Source of the DNA: Shimazuella alba
Lineage (GTDB): Bacteria > Bacillota > Bacilli > Thermoactinomycetales > Thermoactinomycetaceae
Reading direction: 5' to 3'
NCBI RefSeq assembly: GCF_009831235.1
Contig: NZ_WUUL01000008.1
Span: 124,001-188,000 of the forward strand
DNA length: 64,000 bases
In this document: piece after piece, positions 37,742 to 46,317 of the stretch
Layout of the letters: every line of letters begins with the position of its first letter
How positions within the stretch are numbered: the stretch's first letter is position 1
Notes under the pieces: model-generated
The model's input: the letters and a program-made list of their open reading frames with translations, nothing else
Databases searched by the model: none
Told to the model about the DNA's origin: nothing
Made by a program: the position numbers and the translations under genes

Positions 37742-38329
37742 ATGCTTAAAATTACAAAAATATTGATTGTGACTGCTCTTGCAGTAGGAGTATCGATTAC
37801 GAGTCTTCCACATTTAACTTCTGCTTCTTCCCATACAAACCAAGTACAAGAACAACAAAATCATAGGAGTATCATTCAAAAAACAGAGCAACTAGCAATC
37901 CAAGGAAAAACAATCAATAGTGAAAACTTTGCCATTAATGCAAAAGGGAAAGACATACAAAAAAAGTGGGGAAATCCTGATCCAAATAGTTCAAGCGAAG
38001 ATGTGTATACCTATAGCAAGCGGAGAATTGAGTTTTTCTTATTCAAAGGGACTGTTACCCATATCGTATCGTATGACAAACGCTATGAAAACATTACTTA
38101 TCATGAAGTGATAAAAACATTAGGTGCACCTGCTAAAGAATCCAGAGGAGAAGATGGAGTTTATACCACTTATGAATGCGGGAAAAAGTTACTCGTCATT
38201 TCTTTTTACTACGATAAGACAGGCAAAAATCCTGATACCATAAACCAAGTTATTGTGATGGATCAATATAAAAACATGAGGGAAGAAGAAAGGCAAAAAT
38301 TTCAACTACAATTTCCTTCCTTGTTCTGA
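37742..38329 (+). CDS. Secreted DUF4309 (YjgB-like) protein, third copy
   Basis: The 195-residue product has a signal peptide (cleavage near TSAS, residue about 29) and the same domain as the genes at 20491 and 21124: QLAIQGKTINSENFAINAKG, IQKKWGNPDPN, SYDKRYENITYHEVIKTLG. It has a charged C-terminal tail the others lack. It stands alone 16 kb from the others. SD AAAGGGATG. Confidence 0.78.
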   Translation: MLKITKILIVTALAVGVSITSLPHLTSASSHTNQVQEQQNHRSIIQKTEQLAIQGKTINSENFAINAKGKDIQKKWGNPDPNSSSEDVYTYSKRRIEFFLFKGTVTHIVSYDKRYENITYHEVIKTLGAPAKESRGEDGVYTTYECGKKLLVISFYYDKTGKNPDTINQVIVMDQYKNMREEERQKFQLQFPSLF

Positions 38330-38466
38330 AACGTTGATAAGGGGTATAAGATACTAGTTTTGTATTGATCAAGTCGATATAACTCAAAACTGCAATAATA
38401 GTTTCTAATAAAACAACGGAAAAAAACAAGTTAGTTCACTTCGATCAGGAAAAATATTATAGGCAT

Positions 38467-38498
38467 GGGTTCACTGTGCTATAGGTGAACCCTTCTTT
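38467..38498 (+). terminator. Terminator between DUF4309 and chbG
   Basis: GGGTTCAC and GTGAACCC form a perfect 8-base stem with a 10-base loop, followed by TTCTTTT. It ends the plus-strand gene. Confidence 0.8.
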
Positions 38499-38508
38499 TA
38501 TACCAAGT

Positions 38509-39228
38509 TCAAGACATGCAAGAAACAAAAGAAAAGATACTTGGTAAGGAGACATTTGTCAATATGTCGAGTTCTTGCAGTCGTTTCGTACAGTAGGTTG
38601 AATTATCTTTTAAAAACGTATCTATATATGCAGGATGACACATTACTTCTAATGTAACATTATCTTCTACTTCCTGATGGAGATTTGCGAAAAAATGGGA
38701 GGATACGTTTTCCCCATAGAATCCGTCGAGGAACACATCAGATAACAAAGGAATCTCCTCCACATTTCTTCTAAACGCATTTCTTACAGGCAAGTTATAT
38801 TTTTGTGCTAATTCCTTCACTACTGGTTCAAGAAATGGCCATGCATGAATATGATGGTGACTGTCCATATGAGCAGGACGGATTCCAAAAGAGAAGAACT
38901 TTTGAATTTGATCCTCCCACTCCTTCCTTACATCTTCTAATAGTACATCAGAGTTCTTTTCGTAATTTTTATCTACCCGAAAGAAGCCATTTTCATCAAC
39001 AAGGGAAGGAACATCTTGATTTACAGGTTTTCCAAAAGTAAGAGTTAAGTGTATTCCTACCCGAAGTTGAGGATATTGTTTTGCTAACTCTACTGCATGC
39101 TCCGTTGCCGGTGTATGAACCATCATAGTGGTAGAATTTACAATACCAAAACGGTGAGCATCAATGATTCCATGATTTACTCCCCTCGAAAAACCAAAAT
39201 CGTCTGCATTGACAAGTAATGAGATCAC
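38509..39228 (-). CDS. chbG: Carbohydrate deacetylase ChbG/YdjC family
   Basis: ChbG removes an acetyl group from chito-oligosaccharides so that the GH4 enzyme can cut them. The 239-residue product has the metal site residues NADDFG near the start, then HMDSHHHIHAWP in the middle. In enterobacteria chbG lies with a chitobiose PTS and a GH4 glucosidase, which is what is found here on the other strand. This suggests the locus handles chitobiose or cellobiose. Confidence 0.9.
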   Translation of the reverse strand: MISLLVNADDFGFSRGVNHGIIDAHRFGIVNSTTMMVHTPATEHAVELAKQYPQLRVGIHLTLTFGKPVNQDVPSLVDENGFFRVDKNYEKNSDVLLEDVRKEWEDQIQKFFSFGIRPAHMDSHHHIHAWPFLEPVVKELAQKYNLPVRNAFRRNVEEIPLLSDVFLDGFYGENVSSHFFANLHQEVEDNVTLEVMCHPAYIDTFLKDNSTYCTKRLQELDILTNVSLPSIFSFVSCMS

Positions 39229-39273
39229 ACAAATACCCCCTCTCTAACATGCCAAATAGATTTATGAATCAAA

Positions 39274-39999
39274 CTAGTAATTTCGCTCGATAACAAAATT
39301 TGCACGATCGCCTCGAAAGACTGCTCGTGAATATTCTATCGGCGTTTCATCTTCTAAATATGCAGATGTTTCAATCGAGAAACAAGGTGTATGAACAGCG
39401 ATATTCAGCTTATCAGCAATTTCTTCATCAGCTAAAAACAATTCTAGTTGTTCGATTGTCTTTTTGATTTTTAGTCCAAATTGGACTTCTAGTAACTGGT
39501 ATAAGGACTTTTCGCACTCCTCCTTATCCAGGCTGGGGGTTTTATGCCATGGTAAATAAGCAATTTCATATTGAAGCGGTTCTTCATCAGCATAACGAAT
39601 TCTTTCTAATTTATTGATTGGGTCGCCTTCTTTTAACTGAAATTGGTTTGCCTGAAATTCATCAGCAGGGATCACGTGAAGACTTAAAACTTGTATTTGA
39701 GGTTTTTTTCCTTGTGAAATCAATTGCTCTGTGAATTTTACCTCTGTCATAGATAAAGTTTGTTTCACTTTATGATTGGAGACAAAAGTTCCTCTTCCTT
39801 GTTCCCGATAAATGTAACCTTCGATGCTTAACTGTTGCAGTGCAGTTCGAATCGTTGTCCTGCTGACACCAAATTGTTTGCAAAATTCGGCCTCAGTAGG
39901 AAGCAAGGTGTTTGGTTTATACTTTTTCTCTTTTATTAATCGAATAATTTCTTCTTTGACTTTTGTATGCAAAGACTTTCCTTCTTTATTTAAATCCAT
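39274..39999 (-). CDS. GntR/HutC-family regulator
   Basis: The 241-residue product has a GntR winged helix (LLPTEAEFCKQFGVSRTTIR) and a C-terminal UTRA effector domain (TEVKFTEQLISQGKKPQI and PIEYSRAVFRGDRANF). It lies divergent from the GH4-PTS operon, and two repeated palindromic sites are in the gap, so it probably represses that operon and responds to a phosphorylated sugar, as other HutC/YvoA-type regulators do. Confidence 0.9.
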   Translation of the reverse strand: MDLNKEGKSLHTKVKEEIIRLIKEKKYKPNTLLPTEAEFCKQFGVSRTTIRTALQQLSIEGYIYREQGRGTFVSNHKVKQTLSMTEVKFTEQLISQGKKPQIQVLSLHVIPADEFQANQFQLKEGDPINKLERIRYADEEPLQYEIAYLPWHKTPSLDKEECEKSLYQLLEVQFGLKIKKTIEQLELFLADEEIADKLNIAVHTPCFSIETSAYLEDETPIEYSRAVFRGDRANFVIERNY

Positions 40000-40126
40000 A
40001 GGTCTTTCCTTTCTTTTATACTGTTAACGATCCATATAAACACAATAGTTTTTCTGCTTATATGTGCAGATGTGTGTGAAAAGGTGCTTTTTTAGAGCAT
40101 TAACCTCCTCTAGTTTACTACAAGTT

Positions 40127-40152
40127 TGTATATTTGTAATGACAAATATACA
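40127..40152. promoter_or_regulatory. Palindromic operator of the GntR regulator
   Basis: TGTATATTTGT and ACAAATATACA, with a four-base AATG centre, form a perfect 11-base inverted repeat between the GntR gene and the GH4 gene. A related half-site TTACTACAAGT occurs at its left edge (about 40115) and again at about 40176, where it overlaps CTACAAGTATGTAG. This is the likely operator region. Confidence 0.65.
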
Positions 40153-40257
40153 TTTCTTTGGCATGTGGAATATTTGTTACTACAAGTATGTAGACATTGA
40201 TTATTTGTTATGATAAATTTATTTCAAGTGATGATTACTTTTTTAGGGAGGATATTC

Positions 40258-41571
40258 ATGAGTTTAAAAGTCGTGATTATAGGTGGTGGTTCCAGTTACA
40301 CACCAGAGATTATAGAGGGATTTATTAGTAGATACGAGTCATTCCCTGTATCGGAACTTAGCCTTGTGGATATTGAAAGCGGAAGAGGAAAATTAGAGAT
40401 AGTTGGTGCATTGGCAAGACGCATGATAAACAAATCAGGCTATCCTATTAAACTATCATGGACTTTGAATCGAAAAGAGGCACTACAAAATGCTGATTTT
40501 GTTACAACACAAATTCGGGTTGGCGGACTAAAAGCGAGAGAGAAAGATGAAAAAATACCGTTGACACATGGAGTGATTGGTCAAGAAACAAATGGACCGG
40601 GCGGGATTTTTAAAGCACTCCGTACCATTCCCGTACTATTGGATATTTCCCGCGATATACATGACATATGTCCTGGTGCATGGTTAATCAATTTTACAAA
40701 TCCAGCAGGAATTGTGACAGAAGCCTTACTTAAATACAGTTTGCATAAAAAAGTGGTCGGGGTCTGTAACATTCCTATTAATATGAAAAACAGTGTAGCT
40801 GAAATGATGAATGTGGAGGCGAAGCATGTAGAAATCGAGTTCATCGGCATGAATCATTTTGTGTTTGGAAGAAAAGTTTGTGTGAAAGGGATCGACCGAA
40901 CAGAAGAAGTGCTTGATAAGTTAATTCATAACGAGGTAGATTATTCCCCTGCCAACATTATTTCACTAGGGTGGTCGAAAGAATTCATTCAATCCATAAA
41001 TCTCTTGCCAAATCCCTATCACCAATATTATTTTCAAACAGAAGATGTTTTGGCAAAAGATTTGAAAGCGTTTGCAGAAAATGGAACGAGAGCAGAGATA
41101 GTGAAAGAAGTGGAAAAAGAGCTCTTTGTCAAATATCAAGAAGAGCAATTGCAAGAAAAACCAAAAGAGCTGGAAAAAAGAGGCGGAGCGTACTACAGTG
41201 ATGCCGCATGCAGCCTGATGAATAGCATTTATAACGATAAAGGTGATATACAAACCGTTAACATTTTAAATCAAGGAGCCATTACAGGTCTTCCTCATGA
41301 TTCTGTCATTGAAGTCAATGCAGTTATTACAAAAGTAGGTCCAAAACCAATCACAATAGGAGAATTACCCTTATCAGTCAGAGGCATCATCCAACAAATG
41401 AAAGCGTTTGAGCAATTGGTAATAGAAGCAGCTATATCTGGAGAGTACTTAAAAGCTTACCAAGCAATGATTATGAATCCATTTGTACGAAATGAAAAGA
41501 AAGCAAAGATCATTTTGGACGAGCTATTAGAAGCTCACAAAGATTATTTACCGCAATTCCACACAAAATAA
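40258..41571 (+). CDS. 6-phospho-beta-glucosidase, GH4 family
   Basis: GH4 enzymes cut phosphorylated disaccharides from the PTS using NAD+ and a divalent metal through a redox mechanism. The 437-residue product has the Rossmann start VVIIGGGSSYTPE, QIRVGG, the GPGGIFKALRTIP segment and GVCNIPINM with the metal Cys, then GMNHFVFG with the metal His. ATG 40258 with GGGAGG; the upstream ATG at 40210 lacks support. It heads the operon. Confidence 0.93.
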   Translation: MSLKVVIIGGGSSYTPEIIEGFISRYESFPVSELSLVDIESGRGKLEIVGALARRMINKSGYPIKLSWTLNRKEALQNADFVTTQIRVGGLKAREKDEKIPLTHGVIGQETNGPGGIFKALRTIPVLLDISRDIHDICPGAWLINFTNPAGIVTEALLKYSLHKKVVGVCNIPINMKNSVAEMMNVEAKHVEIEFIGMNHFVFGRKVCVKGIDRTEEVLDKLIHNEVDYSPANIISLGWSKEFIQSINLLPNPYHQYYFQTEDVLAKDLKAFAENGTRAEIVKEVEKELFVKYQEEQLQEKPKELEKRGGAYYSDAACSLMNSIYNDKGDIQTVNILNQGAITGLPHDSVIEVNAVITKVGPKPITIGELPLSVRGIIQQMKAFEQLVIEAAISGEYLKAYQAMIMNPFVRNEKKAKIILDELLEAHKDYLPQFHTK

Positions 41572-41583
41572 GGAGGTATTTTT

Positions 41584-42864
41584 ATGAATAATAAGGTAAT
41601 GCAATGGATGGAAGAAAAGTTCATGCCGATTGCCGGCCGCATTGGTTCTCAGCGGCATTTAGTAGCGATTCGCGATGGGTTTATCATGATCATGCCGCTT
41701 ATTATTGTTGGTTCTTTAGCTGTTTTGATTAATAACTTTCCTTCCGATGCCTTTCAAAATTTCATGATCTATCTATTCGGAGACCAATGGAAGAATGTAG
41801 GAGGAAATGTTTGGAATGGTTCCTTTGCAATATTAGGTTTGCTGGCAGCAGCATCGATCAGCTATAGACTTGCCAAATCTTATGATGTGGACGGGCTGCC
41901 AGCAGCCTTGGTTACTGTAGCTTCCCTTATTATTCTAACCCCTGTTACCAAAGATTGGGGCATTTCATATGAATGGACAGGTGCACAAGGTTTGTTTGTA
42001 GCTGTTATCATGTCGCTTGTTGTTACAGAATTATTCCGGATGTTAATGAAATCGAAATTTACGATTACGATGCCAGAAGGAGTCCCCGAAGGTGTGGTAA
42101 AATCCTTCAAAGCCTTATTACCAGCCATGATCATTCTTATACTAGTAGGATTTTTGCAGGCATTACTCACCGCTTTGGGAAATACAAGCTTACACCAGAT
42201 CGTTTTTGAAAGTATTCAAAAGCCGCTGCAGTCATTGTCAAACTCATTGCCAACAGCGATTATTATTGCTTTCCTTAACCATTTACTGTGGTTCTTTGGA
42301 TTGCACGGGACAAACATTATTGAACCCTTTATGGAATCGATGTACTTACCTTTAATTGAGAAGAATCAAAGCTTGTTTGCTGCGGGTATGAGTGCTTTTG
42401 ATGTGCCTTATATTGTAACAAAGCCTTTCTTCGATTCTTATGTATACATTGGCGGTTCAGGAGCAACGCTCGCGCTTCTTCTCGCCATCTTCATCGCAGT
42501 GAAGTCAGCACAGTACCGATCCATTGCCAAACTTTCTGCTCCTGCGGGATTATTTAATATTAATGAACCAGTTTTATTCGGATTACCAATTGTATTAAAT
42601 CCAGTTATGTTAATACCGTTTATTCTCGTTCCCATCGTGTTAACCATTACCTCTTATTTTGCGCTTAGCTTAGGAATTGTGCCTAAAACGGTAGCAATGA
42701 TACCTTGGTCAACTCCACCATTTATTAGCGGATATCTAGTATCAGGCGGATCATGGATGGGAGTGCTGCTTCAAATCGTTAACTTCGCTATTGCAACATT
42801 GTTGTACCTTCCTTTCATCAAAACAGCAGACCTTGCTCAAATGAAACAAAATAAAGTTGCATAG
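41584..42864 (+). CDS. PTS cellobiose-type EIIC
   Basis: The membrane component of a PTS that transports and phosphorylates beta-diglucosides or chitobiose. The 426-residue product has about ten hydrophobic segments, matches the lactose/cellobiose EIIC family, and includes the conserved FNINEPVLFGLPIVLNP. SD AAGGAGG, ATG. EIIA and EIIB follow as separate genes, the usual cellobiose layout. Confidence 0.92.
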   Translation: MNNKVMQWMEEKFMPIAGRIGSQRHLVAIRDGFIMIMPLIIVGSLAVLINNFPSDAFQNFMIYLFGDQWKNVGGNVWNGSFAILGLLAAASISYRLAKSYDVDGLPAALVTVASLIILTPVTKDWGISYEWTGAQGLFVAVIMSLVVTELFRMLMKSKFTITMPEGVPEGVVKSFKALLPAMIILILVGFLQALLTALGNTSLHQIVFESIQKPLQSLSNSLPTAIIIAFLNHLLWFFGLHGTNIIEPFMESMYLPLIEKNQSLFAAGMSAFDVPYIVTKPFFDSYVYIGGSGATLALLLAIFIAVKSAQYRSIAKLSAPAGLFNINEPVLFGLPIVLNPVMLIPFILVPIVLTITSYFALSLGIVPKTVAMIPWSTPPFISGYLVSGGSWMGVLLQIVNFAIATLLYLPFIKTADLAQMKQNKVA

Positions 42865-42876
42865 GAGAAATAAAAC

Positions 42877-43200
42877 ATGGATAAAGAGATACCAAACTTA
42901 GAAGAAATTTCGTTTCAAATTATTCTTCATGCAGGAAATGCAAGATCTTCTTCGATGGAAGCAATTCACCTTGCGAAAAATGGAAAGTTTAAAGAAGCTC
43001 AAGCAAAAATAACAGAAGCAGAAAAAGAATTTTTGGAAGCGCATCATTCCCAAACAAAGCTGTTGCAAACAGAAGCGGGCGGTCAGGTACAATCTCCTAC
43101 TGTCCTTCTTATTCACTCTCAAGACCATTTAATGACTGCTATGACGGTGAAAGAAATGGCTCAGGAATTTATCGAGCTCTATGAGAGATTAAAACAATAG
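42877..43200 (+). CDS. PTS cellobiose-type EIIA
   Basis: EIIA passes phosphate from HPr to EIIB. The 107-residue product is three-helical and has the family motif LIHSQDHLMTAMTVKEMAQE with its phosphorylatable His. It is 12 bases after EIIC and 12 before EIIB. Confidence 0.92.
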   Translation: MDKEIPNLEEISFQIILHAGNARSSSMEAIHLAKNGKFKEAQAKITEAEKEFLEAHHSQTKLLQTEAGGQVQSPTVLLIHSQDHLMTAMTVKEMAQEFIELYERLKQ

Positions 43201-43212
43201 AAGGATGATTTT

Positions 43213-43518
43213 ATGAAAATTATATTGGTATGTTCAGCAGGTATGTCTACGAGCATGTTAGTCCAGAAGATGAGGAAGGCTGCTCAAGAGAAAGGTCTAT
43301 CTGCGACAATCGATGCGACATCAGAAGCTGAATTAGGAAATCATTTGGACCATACAAATGTTATCTTAATCGGTCCCCAAGTTCGTTATCTTGCACCAAA
43401 AATTAAATCAAAAGCAGAACCACATGGTATTAAAGTAGATATTATTAATTCGATGTATTATGGGACGATGAATGGCGATAAAGTATTAGAACAAGCACAA
43501 GGATTATTGGAAGGTTAG
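43213..43518 (+). CDS. PTS cellobiose-type EIIB
   Basis: EIIB carries the phosphocysteine that is passed to the sugar. The 101-residue product begins MKIILVCSAGMSTSMLV with the active Cys at position 7, then GPQVRYL. Last gene of the operon; a hairpin terminator follows. Confidence 0.93.
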   Translation: MKIILVCSAGMSTSMLVQKMRKAAQEKGLSATIDATSEAELGNHLDHTNVILIGPQVRYLAPKIKSKAEPHGIKVDIINSMYYGTMNGDKVLEQAQGLLEG

Positions 43519-43550
43519 TAAAAAATAGATACAAATGAGAAATTCATTAG

Positions 43551-43581
43551 AAAGCTTCCTTTAAAAAAAGGGAGCTTTTAT
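43551..43581 (+). terminator. Terminator after the PTS operon
   Basis: AAAGCTTCCTTT and AAAGGGAGCTTTT pair with one wobble around AAAA. The stem is followed by TTTTATAG. Confidence 0.7.
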
Positions 43582-43655
43582 AGATTTACGGTAAGGAAAT
43601 ATACGGATTGGATCGTGAGATGAAGATGAGCGTTGGGCGAGAGAGGATTATTCCC

Positions 43656-43672
43656 CATAGCTATCAAGCTAA
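43656..43672. repeat. IS-end-like repeat, copy 1
   Basis: CATAGCTATCAAGCTAA recurs with two changes as CATAGCCATCAAGTTAA at 45322-45338, in the same orientation. The pair flanks the MITE-like element and the BtrH-like gene. Similar sequences occur near ends of IS4-type elements, so these may be IS relics; that link is from memory. Confidence 0.35.
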
Positions 43673-43854
43673 GTAAGTGCATATTAAAAATGATGATTAT
43701 AATGGAAACGAGTCTTCTCTTTGAAAAGATTAAGTACCCCAAATAAGCCTACTTAGGCTTATTAATGAAGCTTTTCTTTGGGTGTTTCTTTCATAGAAAA
43801 CACGCCATCCTTCCGAAGCCTATAATGTAAGATCATTTAATTATAATAGAGCCT

Positions 43855-44089
43855 GTTGCATTACAGTCTAAAAAGCGAAGATGTGTACCTCAGACAAGGG
43901 CACAAGTCTCGCTACGTCGCTGTGCTTCTAGTCTAGCTTTGAGTGGATGGAGCATCCTTTGTATGTTTTCAACAACAGACGCGAAAAACATAGCGCAACT
44001 TGCTACTTTAGTGGCATAGTGCGACTTGTGCCTTAGGTGCACACATATCGAGCGTCTTTTATACTGTTTTCAAATTTTATTTATGCAAC
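43855..44089. mobile_element. MITE-like palindromic element
   Basis: The 235-base segment starts GTTGCAT and ends ATGCAAC. The arms continue as imperfect inverted repeats: CAGTCTAAAA...ATGTGT...GGCACAAGTC on the left corresponds to the reverse complement of GACTTGTGCC...ACACAT...TTTTATACTG on the right. It has no ORF. No clear target-site duplication is seen. This looks like a non-autonomous transposon or an IS relic. Confidence 0.55.
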
Positions 44090-44191
44090 AATCACATAAT
44101 AGTAATAATAATATAAAACTTGTGAAAATGGATAAATTTCCTTAAGATAGCTTTAGACTTGCTGACTACTTTACAAAAGGATGAATAAACG

Positions 44192-45127
44192 ATGATAACA
44201 ACTTTCCCCTATACAGGCTCTGGACCATATTGCTATGCTAACTCTTTTGCCATGATGTTTGGTAAAAATGCTCCCTCTACAGCCGTTATTGAGTTCGCTA
44301 CCAGCAGTCCATTTGGGATGCAGTTGGTCGGTGGCGCTCTTCCATTTTTTGATCCATACGGATGGGACCCTGAGGCTGGTTTTGATGATGCGTTGATGGC
44401 ATTGGGTTGGATTTCTACAGTCACAAATGGTGACAATGCTGTTGACTCTATCAATAGACTCAAAACAGCCCTTACGAATGGTCCGGTATGGATAGGACCA
44501 GTGGAAATGGGTTACTTACGACATCAACCAGGCAAAACGGGGCCAATTGGTGCAGATCATTATATTGTCGTTCTCGATATAAACGATGACACTGTACTTA
44601 TACATGATCCACAAGGATATCCATATGTTTCTTTACCGCTTCTTGACTTTCTAAACGCCTGGCAAGCTGAGACAATCAGTTATGGTACATCCTTTACAAT
44701 GCGCACAGATTTCATCAGGGTCGAAGAGAAATCAGATGTGGACATCATCAAAGCATCAATACCTGCTGCAATTCGCTGGCTATCGATGAATAGTGAATAT
44801 AACATGCCTGAAAATAGTTTTGGGAATGGTGAAGCTGCGAAACAACTTGCAGTGCTCATCGAAAATGATTGTAACCAAGATCTACTTGATCATCTCATTC
44901 ATTTTGCGGTTCGAGTTGGCACGCGACGAGTTGCTGATGCTGCTACTTGCTTGTCTCTTATCGGATACAACAAGGCATCTATGATCATGACTCAACAAGC
45001 TCATCTTATTGGCTCTTTACAATATCCGTTGGTCACCGGTGACTACGTAAAAGCCGCTAACGCATTACGCGAATTGGCTCCAACGTATGATGAGCTGCTG
45101 AAAACACTGAAAAGTGAAACGAAATAA
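44192..45127 (+). CDS. BtrH N-terminal-like (C39-like papain fold) protein
   Basis: The 311-residue product starts TTFPYTGSGPYCYANSFAMM, with a candidate catalytic Cys, then GPVWIGPVEMGYL and GADHYIVVLDINDD with a candidate His, and IHDPQGYPYVSLP. This layout fits the BtrH N-terminal family, acyltransferases acting in natural product assembly, and more remotely C39 peptidases. No biosynthetic genes are adjacent, so the substrate is unknown. SD AAAGGATG. Confidence 0.65.
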   Translation: MITTFPYTGSGPYCYANSFAMMFGKNAPSTAVIEFATSSPFGMQLVGGALPFFDPYGWDPEAGFDDALMALGWISTVTNGDNAVDSINRLKTALTNGPVWIGPVEMGYLRHQPGKTGPIGADHYIVVLDINDDTVLIHDPQGYPYVSLPLLDFLNAWQAETISYGTSFTMRTDFIRVEEKSDVDIIKASIPAAIRWLSMNSEYNMPENSFGNGEAAKQLAVLIENDCNQDLLDHLIHFAVRVGTRRVADAATCLSLIGYNKASMIMTQQAHLIGSLQYPLVTGDYVKAANALRELAPTYDELLKTLKSETK

Positions 45128-45321
45128 GATTTTTCATCATGCATTATTCAAGAAAAATGACTTTAGAACTTTGAATTTAGGTTATTTTTTATGACTTTGT
45201 AAAATTGTTTTCACTAGCACTAGTTCTATAATTTTCCAGAAGATCTATATATAAGCGTGGGATAACATTTACCACTTGTGATTCGACGTGATCAAGTTTG
45301 GGTAAATCCCAGGGTTCACTC

Positions 45322-45338
45322 CATAGCCATCAAGTTAA
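45322..45338. repeat. IS-end-like repeat, copy 2
   Basis: CATAGCCATCAAGTTAA matches 43656-43672 at 15 of 17 positions. It lies in the 323-base gap before the SnoaL-like gene, which otherwise holds only the terminator below. Confidence 0.35.
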
Positions 45339-45360
45339 TAACAAAATTGCCCCAAAACAA

Positions 45361-45407
45361 AAAACAAGCTATCCTTTCTTGATGCTAAAGAATGGATAGC
45401 TTGTTTT
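45361..45407. terminator. Bidirectional terminator
   Basis: AAAACAAGCTATCC and GGATAGCTTGTTTT form a perfect 14-base stem with a 19-base loop. The flanking A and T runs let it work on both strands, for the BtrH-like gene and the SnoaL-like gene. Confidence 0.8.
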
Positions 45408-45450
45408 CTGTGAATGTGTCCATCAAAGGAGAACATTATTTTCCTAATTA

Positions 45451-45852
45451 TTAATTTCCTCGAATTTGGCTCCACATCGTAACCATGTCGATCCAGCCGC
45501 GGTGTTCTCTAATTTTCCCATCAACCACACGATATTGGCGATACAGAGTGACATCAATCGTATTGCCAGTAGGTGCTGTGCCAAAAAACATACCTTCATG
45601 TGTACCTTTTACATTCATACAGACAAGTACTTTGTCGTCTTTGGCCATGATGTCTTCTACGACATATCTTTTATCAGGAAAGGATTCCAGTATCGTGGCA
45701 GCAAACTTCTTTAGTCCTTCTGTGGATTGATAAGAGAGTTCTTGATAGTCATCTGATAAAAATTGATCTGTACATGCAAAATCATTTTTGTTCCAAAATT
45801 GCTCGACAAACTCGCTTATTACTTTCAAATTTTGTTGTTCTACTGTATTCAT
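45451..45852 (-). CDS. SnoaL-like (NTF2-fold) protein
   Basis: The 133-residue product fits the SnoaL/ester cyclase group: FVEQFWNKNDFACTDQFLSD, then GTHEGMFFGTAPTGN and the end region YRVVDGKIREHRGWIDMV. Such proteins bind small ligands; the reaction cannot be told. A shorter paralogue lies just upstream on the same strand. AAGGAGATG SD. Confidence 0.8.
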   Translation of the reverse strand: MNTVEQQNLKVISEFVEQFWNKNDFACTDQFLSDDYQELSYQSTEGLKKFAATILESFPDKRYVVEDIMAKDDKVLVCMNVKGTHEGMFFGTAPTGNTIDVTLYRQYRVVDGKIREHRGWIDMVTMWSQIRGN

Positions 45853-45893
45853 TCAAAACATCTCCTTTGAATTTTAAATTTGTATCATCTACA

Positions 45894-46238
45894 TTAGCCT
45901 TGAATCTGAGGTAAAAGAGTACCTGTATCAAACCAACCTTGATGGTTGACTATCTTTCCATCTACTACTTGAAAGTGTCGATACTGGGATATTTTTACTG
46001 GTTTGTTTGTAGGGACATTTCCAGCGAAACCTCCAGTATGAACAGCACTGATAATAATTCTGGCAATTGCTTTTTCGCCTTGGACGAAAATTTCATCTAC
46101 CTCATATTTGCGATTGGTAAATGCTTCTGCTACTTGCTGAGAGAAATACTGATTTGTTTCATTTAACAAGTTTTCATTCACTTTATCTTGAAGAAATGCA
46201 GTTACTGCTTCCAAATTTTTTTGTTCTGTTGTGTTCAT
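45894..46238 (-). CDS. SnoaL-like protein, shortened paralogue
   Basis: The 114-residue product resembles its neighbour (TEQKNLEAVTAFLQDKVNEN; SAVHTGGFAGNVPTN; FQVVDGKIVNHQGWFDTG) but lacks about 20 residues in the middle after YFSQQVAE. It may have lost a helix and ligand contacts. ATG 46238 with AAAGGAG. A palindrome GTTACCAAAAGGTAAC lies 36 bases upstream. Confidence 0.72.
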   Translation of the reverse strand: MNTTEQKNLEAVTAFLQDKVNENLLNETNQYFSQQVAEAFTNRKYEVDEIFVQGEKAIARIIISAVHTGGFAGNVPTNKPVKISQYRHFQVVDGKIVNHQGWFDTGTLLPQIQG

Positions 46239-46273
46239 GACGAACATCTCCTTTAGCGTAAAGTTATATATAA

Positions 46274-46289
46274 GTTACCAAAAGGTAAC
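46274..46289. promoter_or_regulatory. Palindromic operator, copy 1
   Basis: GTTACC-AAAA-GGTAAC is a perfect palindrome in the promoter area of the SnoaL-like genes. A near-identical site lies at 46977-46992. It resembles operators of HxlR/MarR-type regulators; no such intact regulator is in this stretch. Confidence 0.65.
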
Positions 46290-46317
46290 ATATTGCCTAA
46301 AAAAATTGGGATGGACT

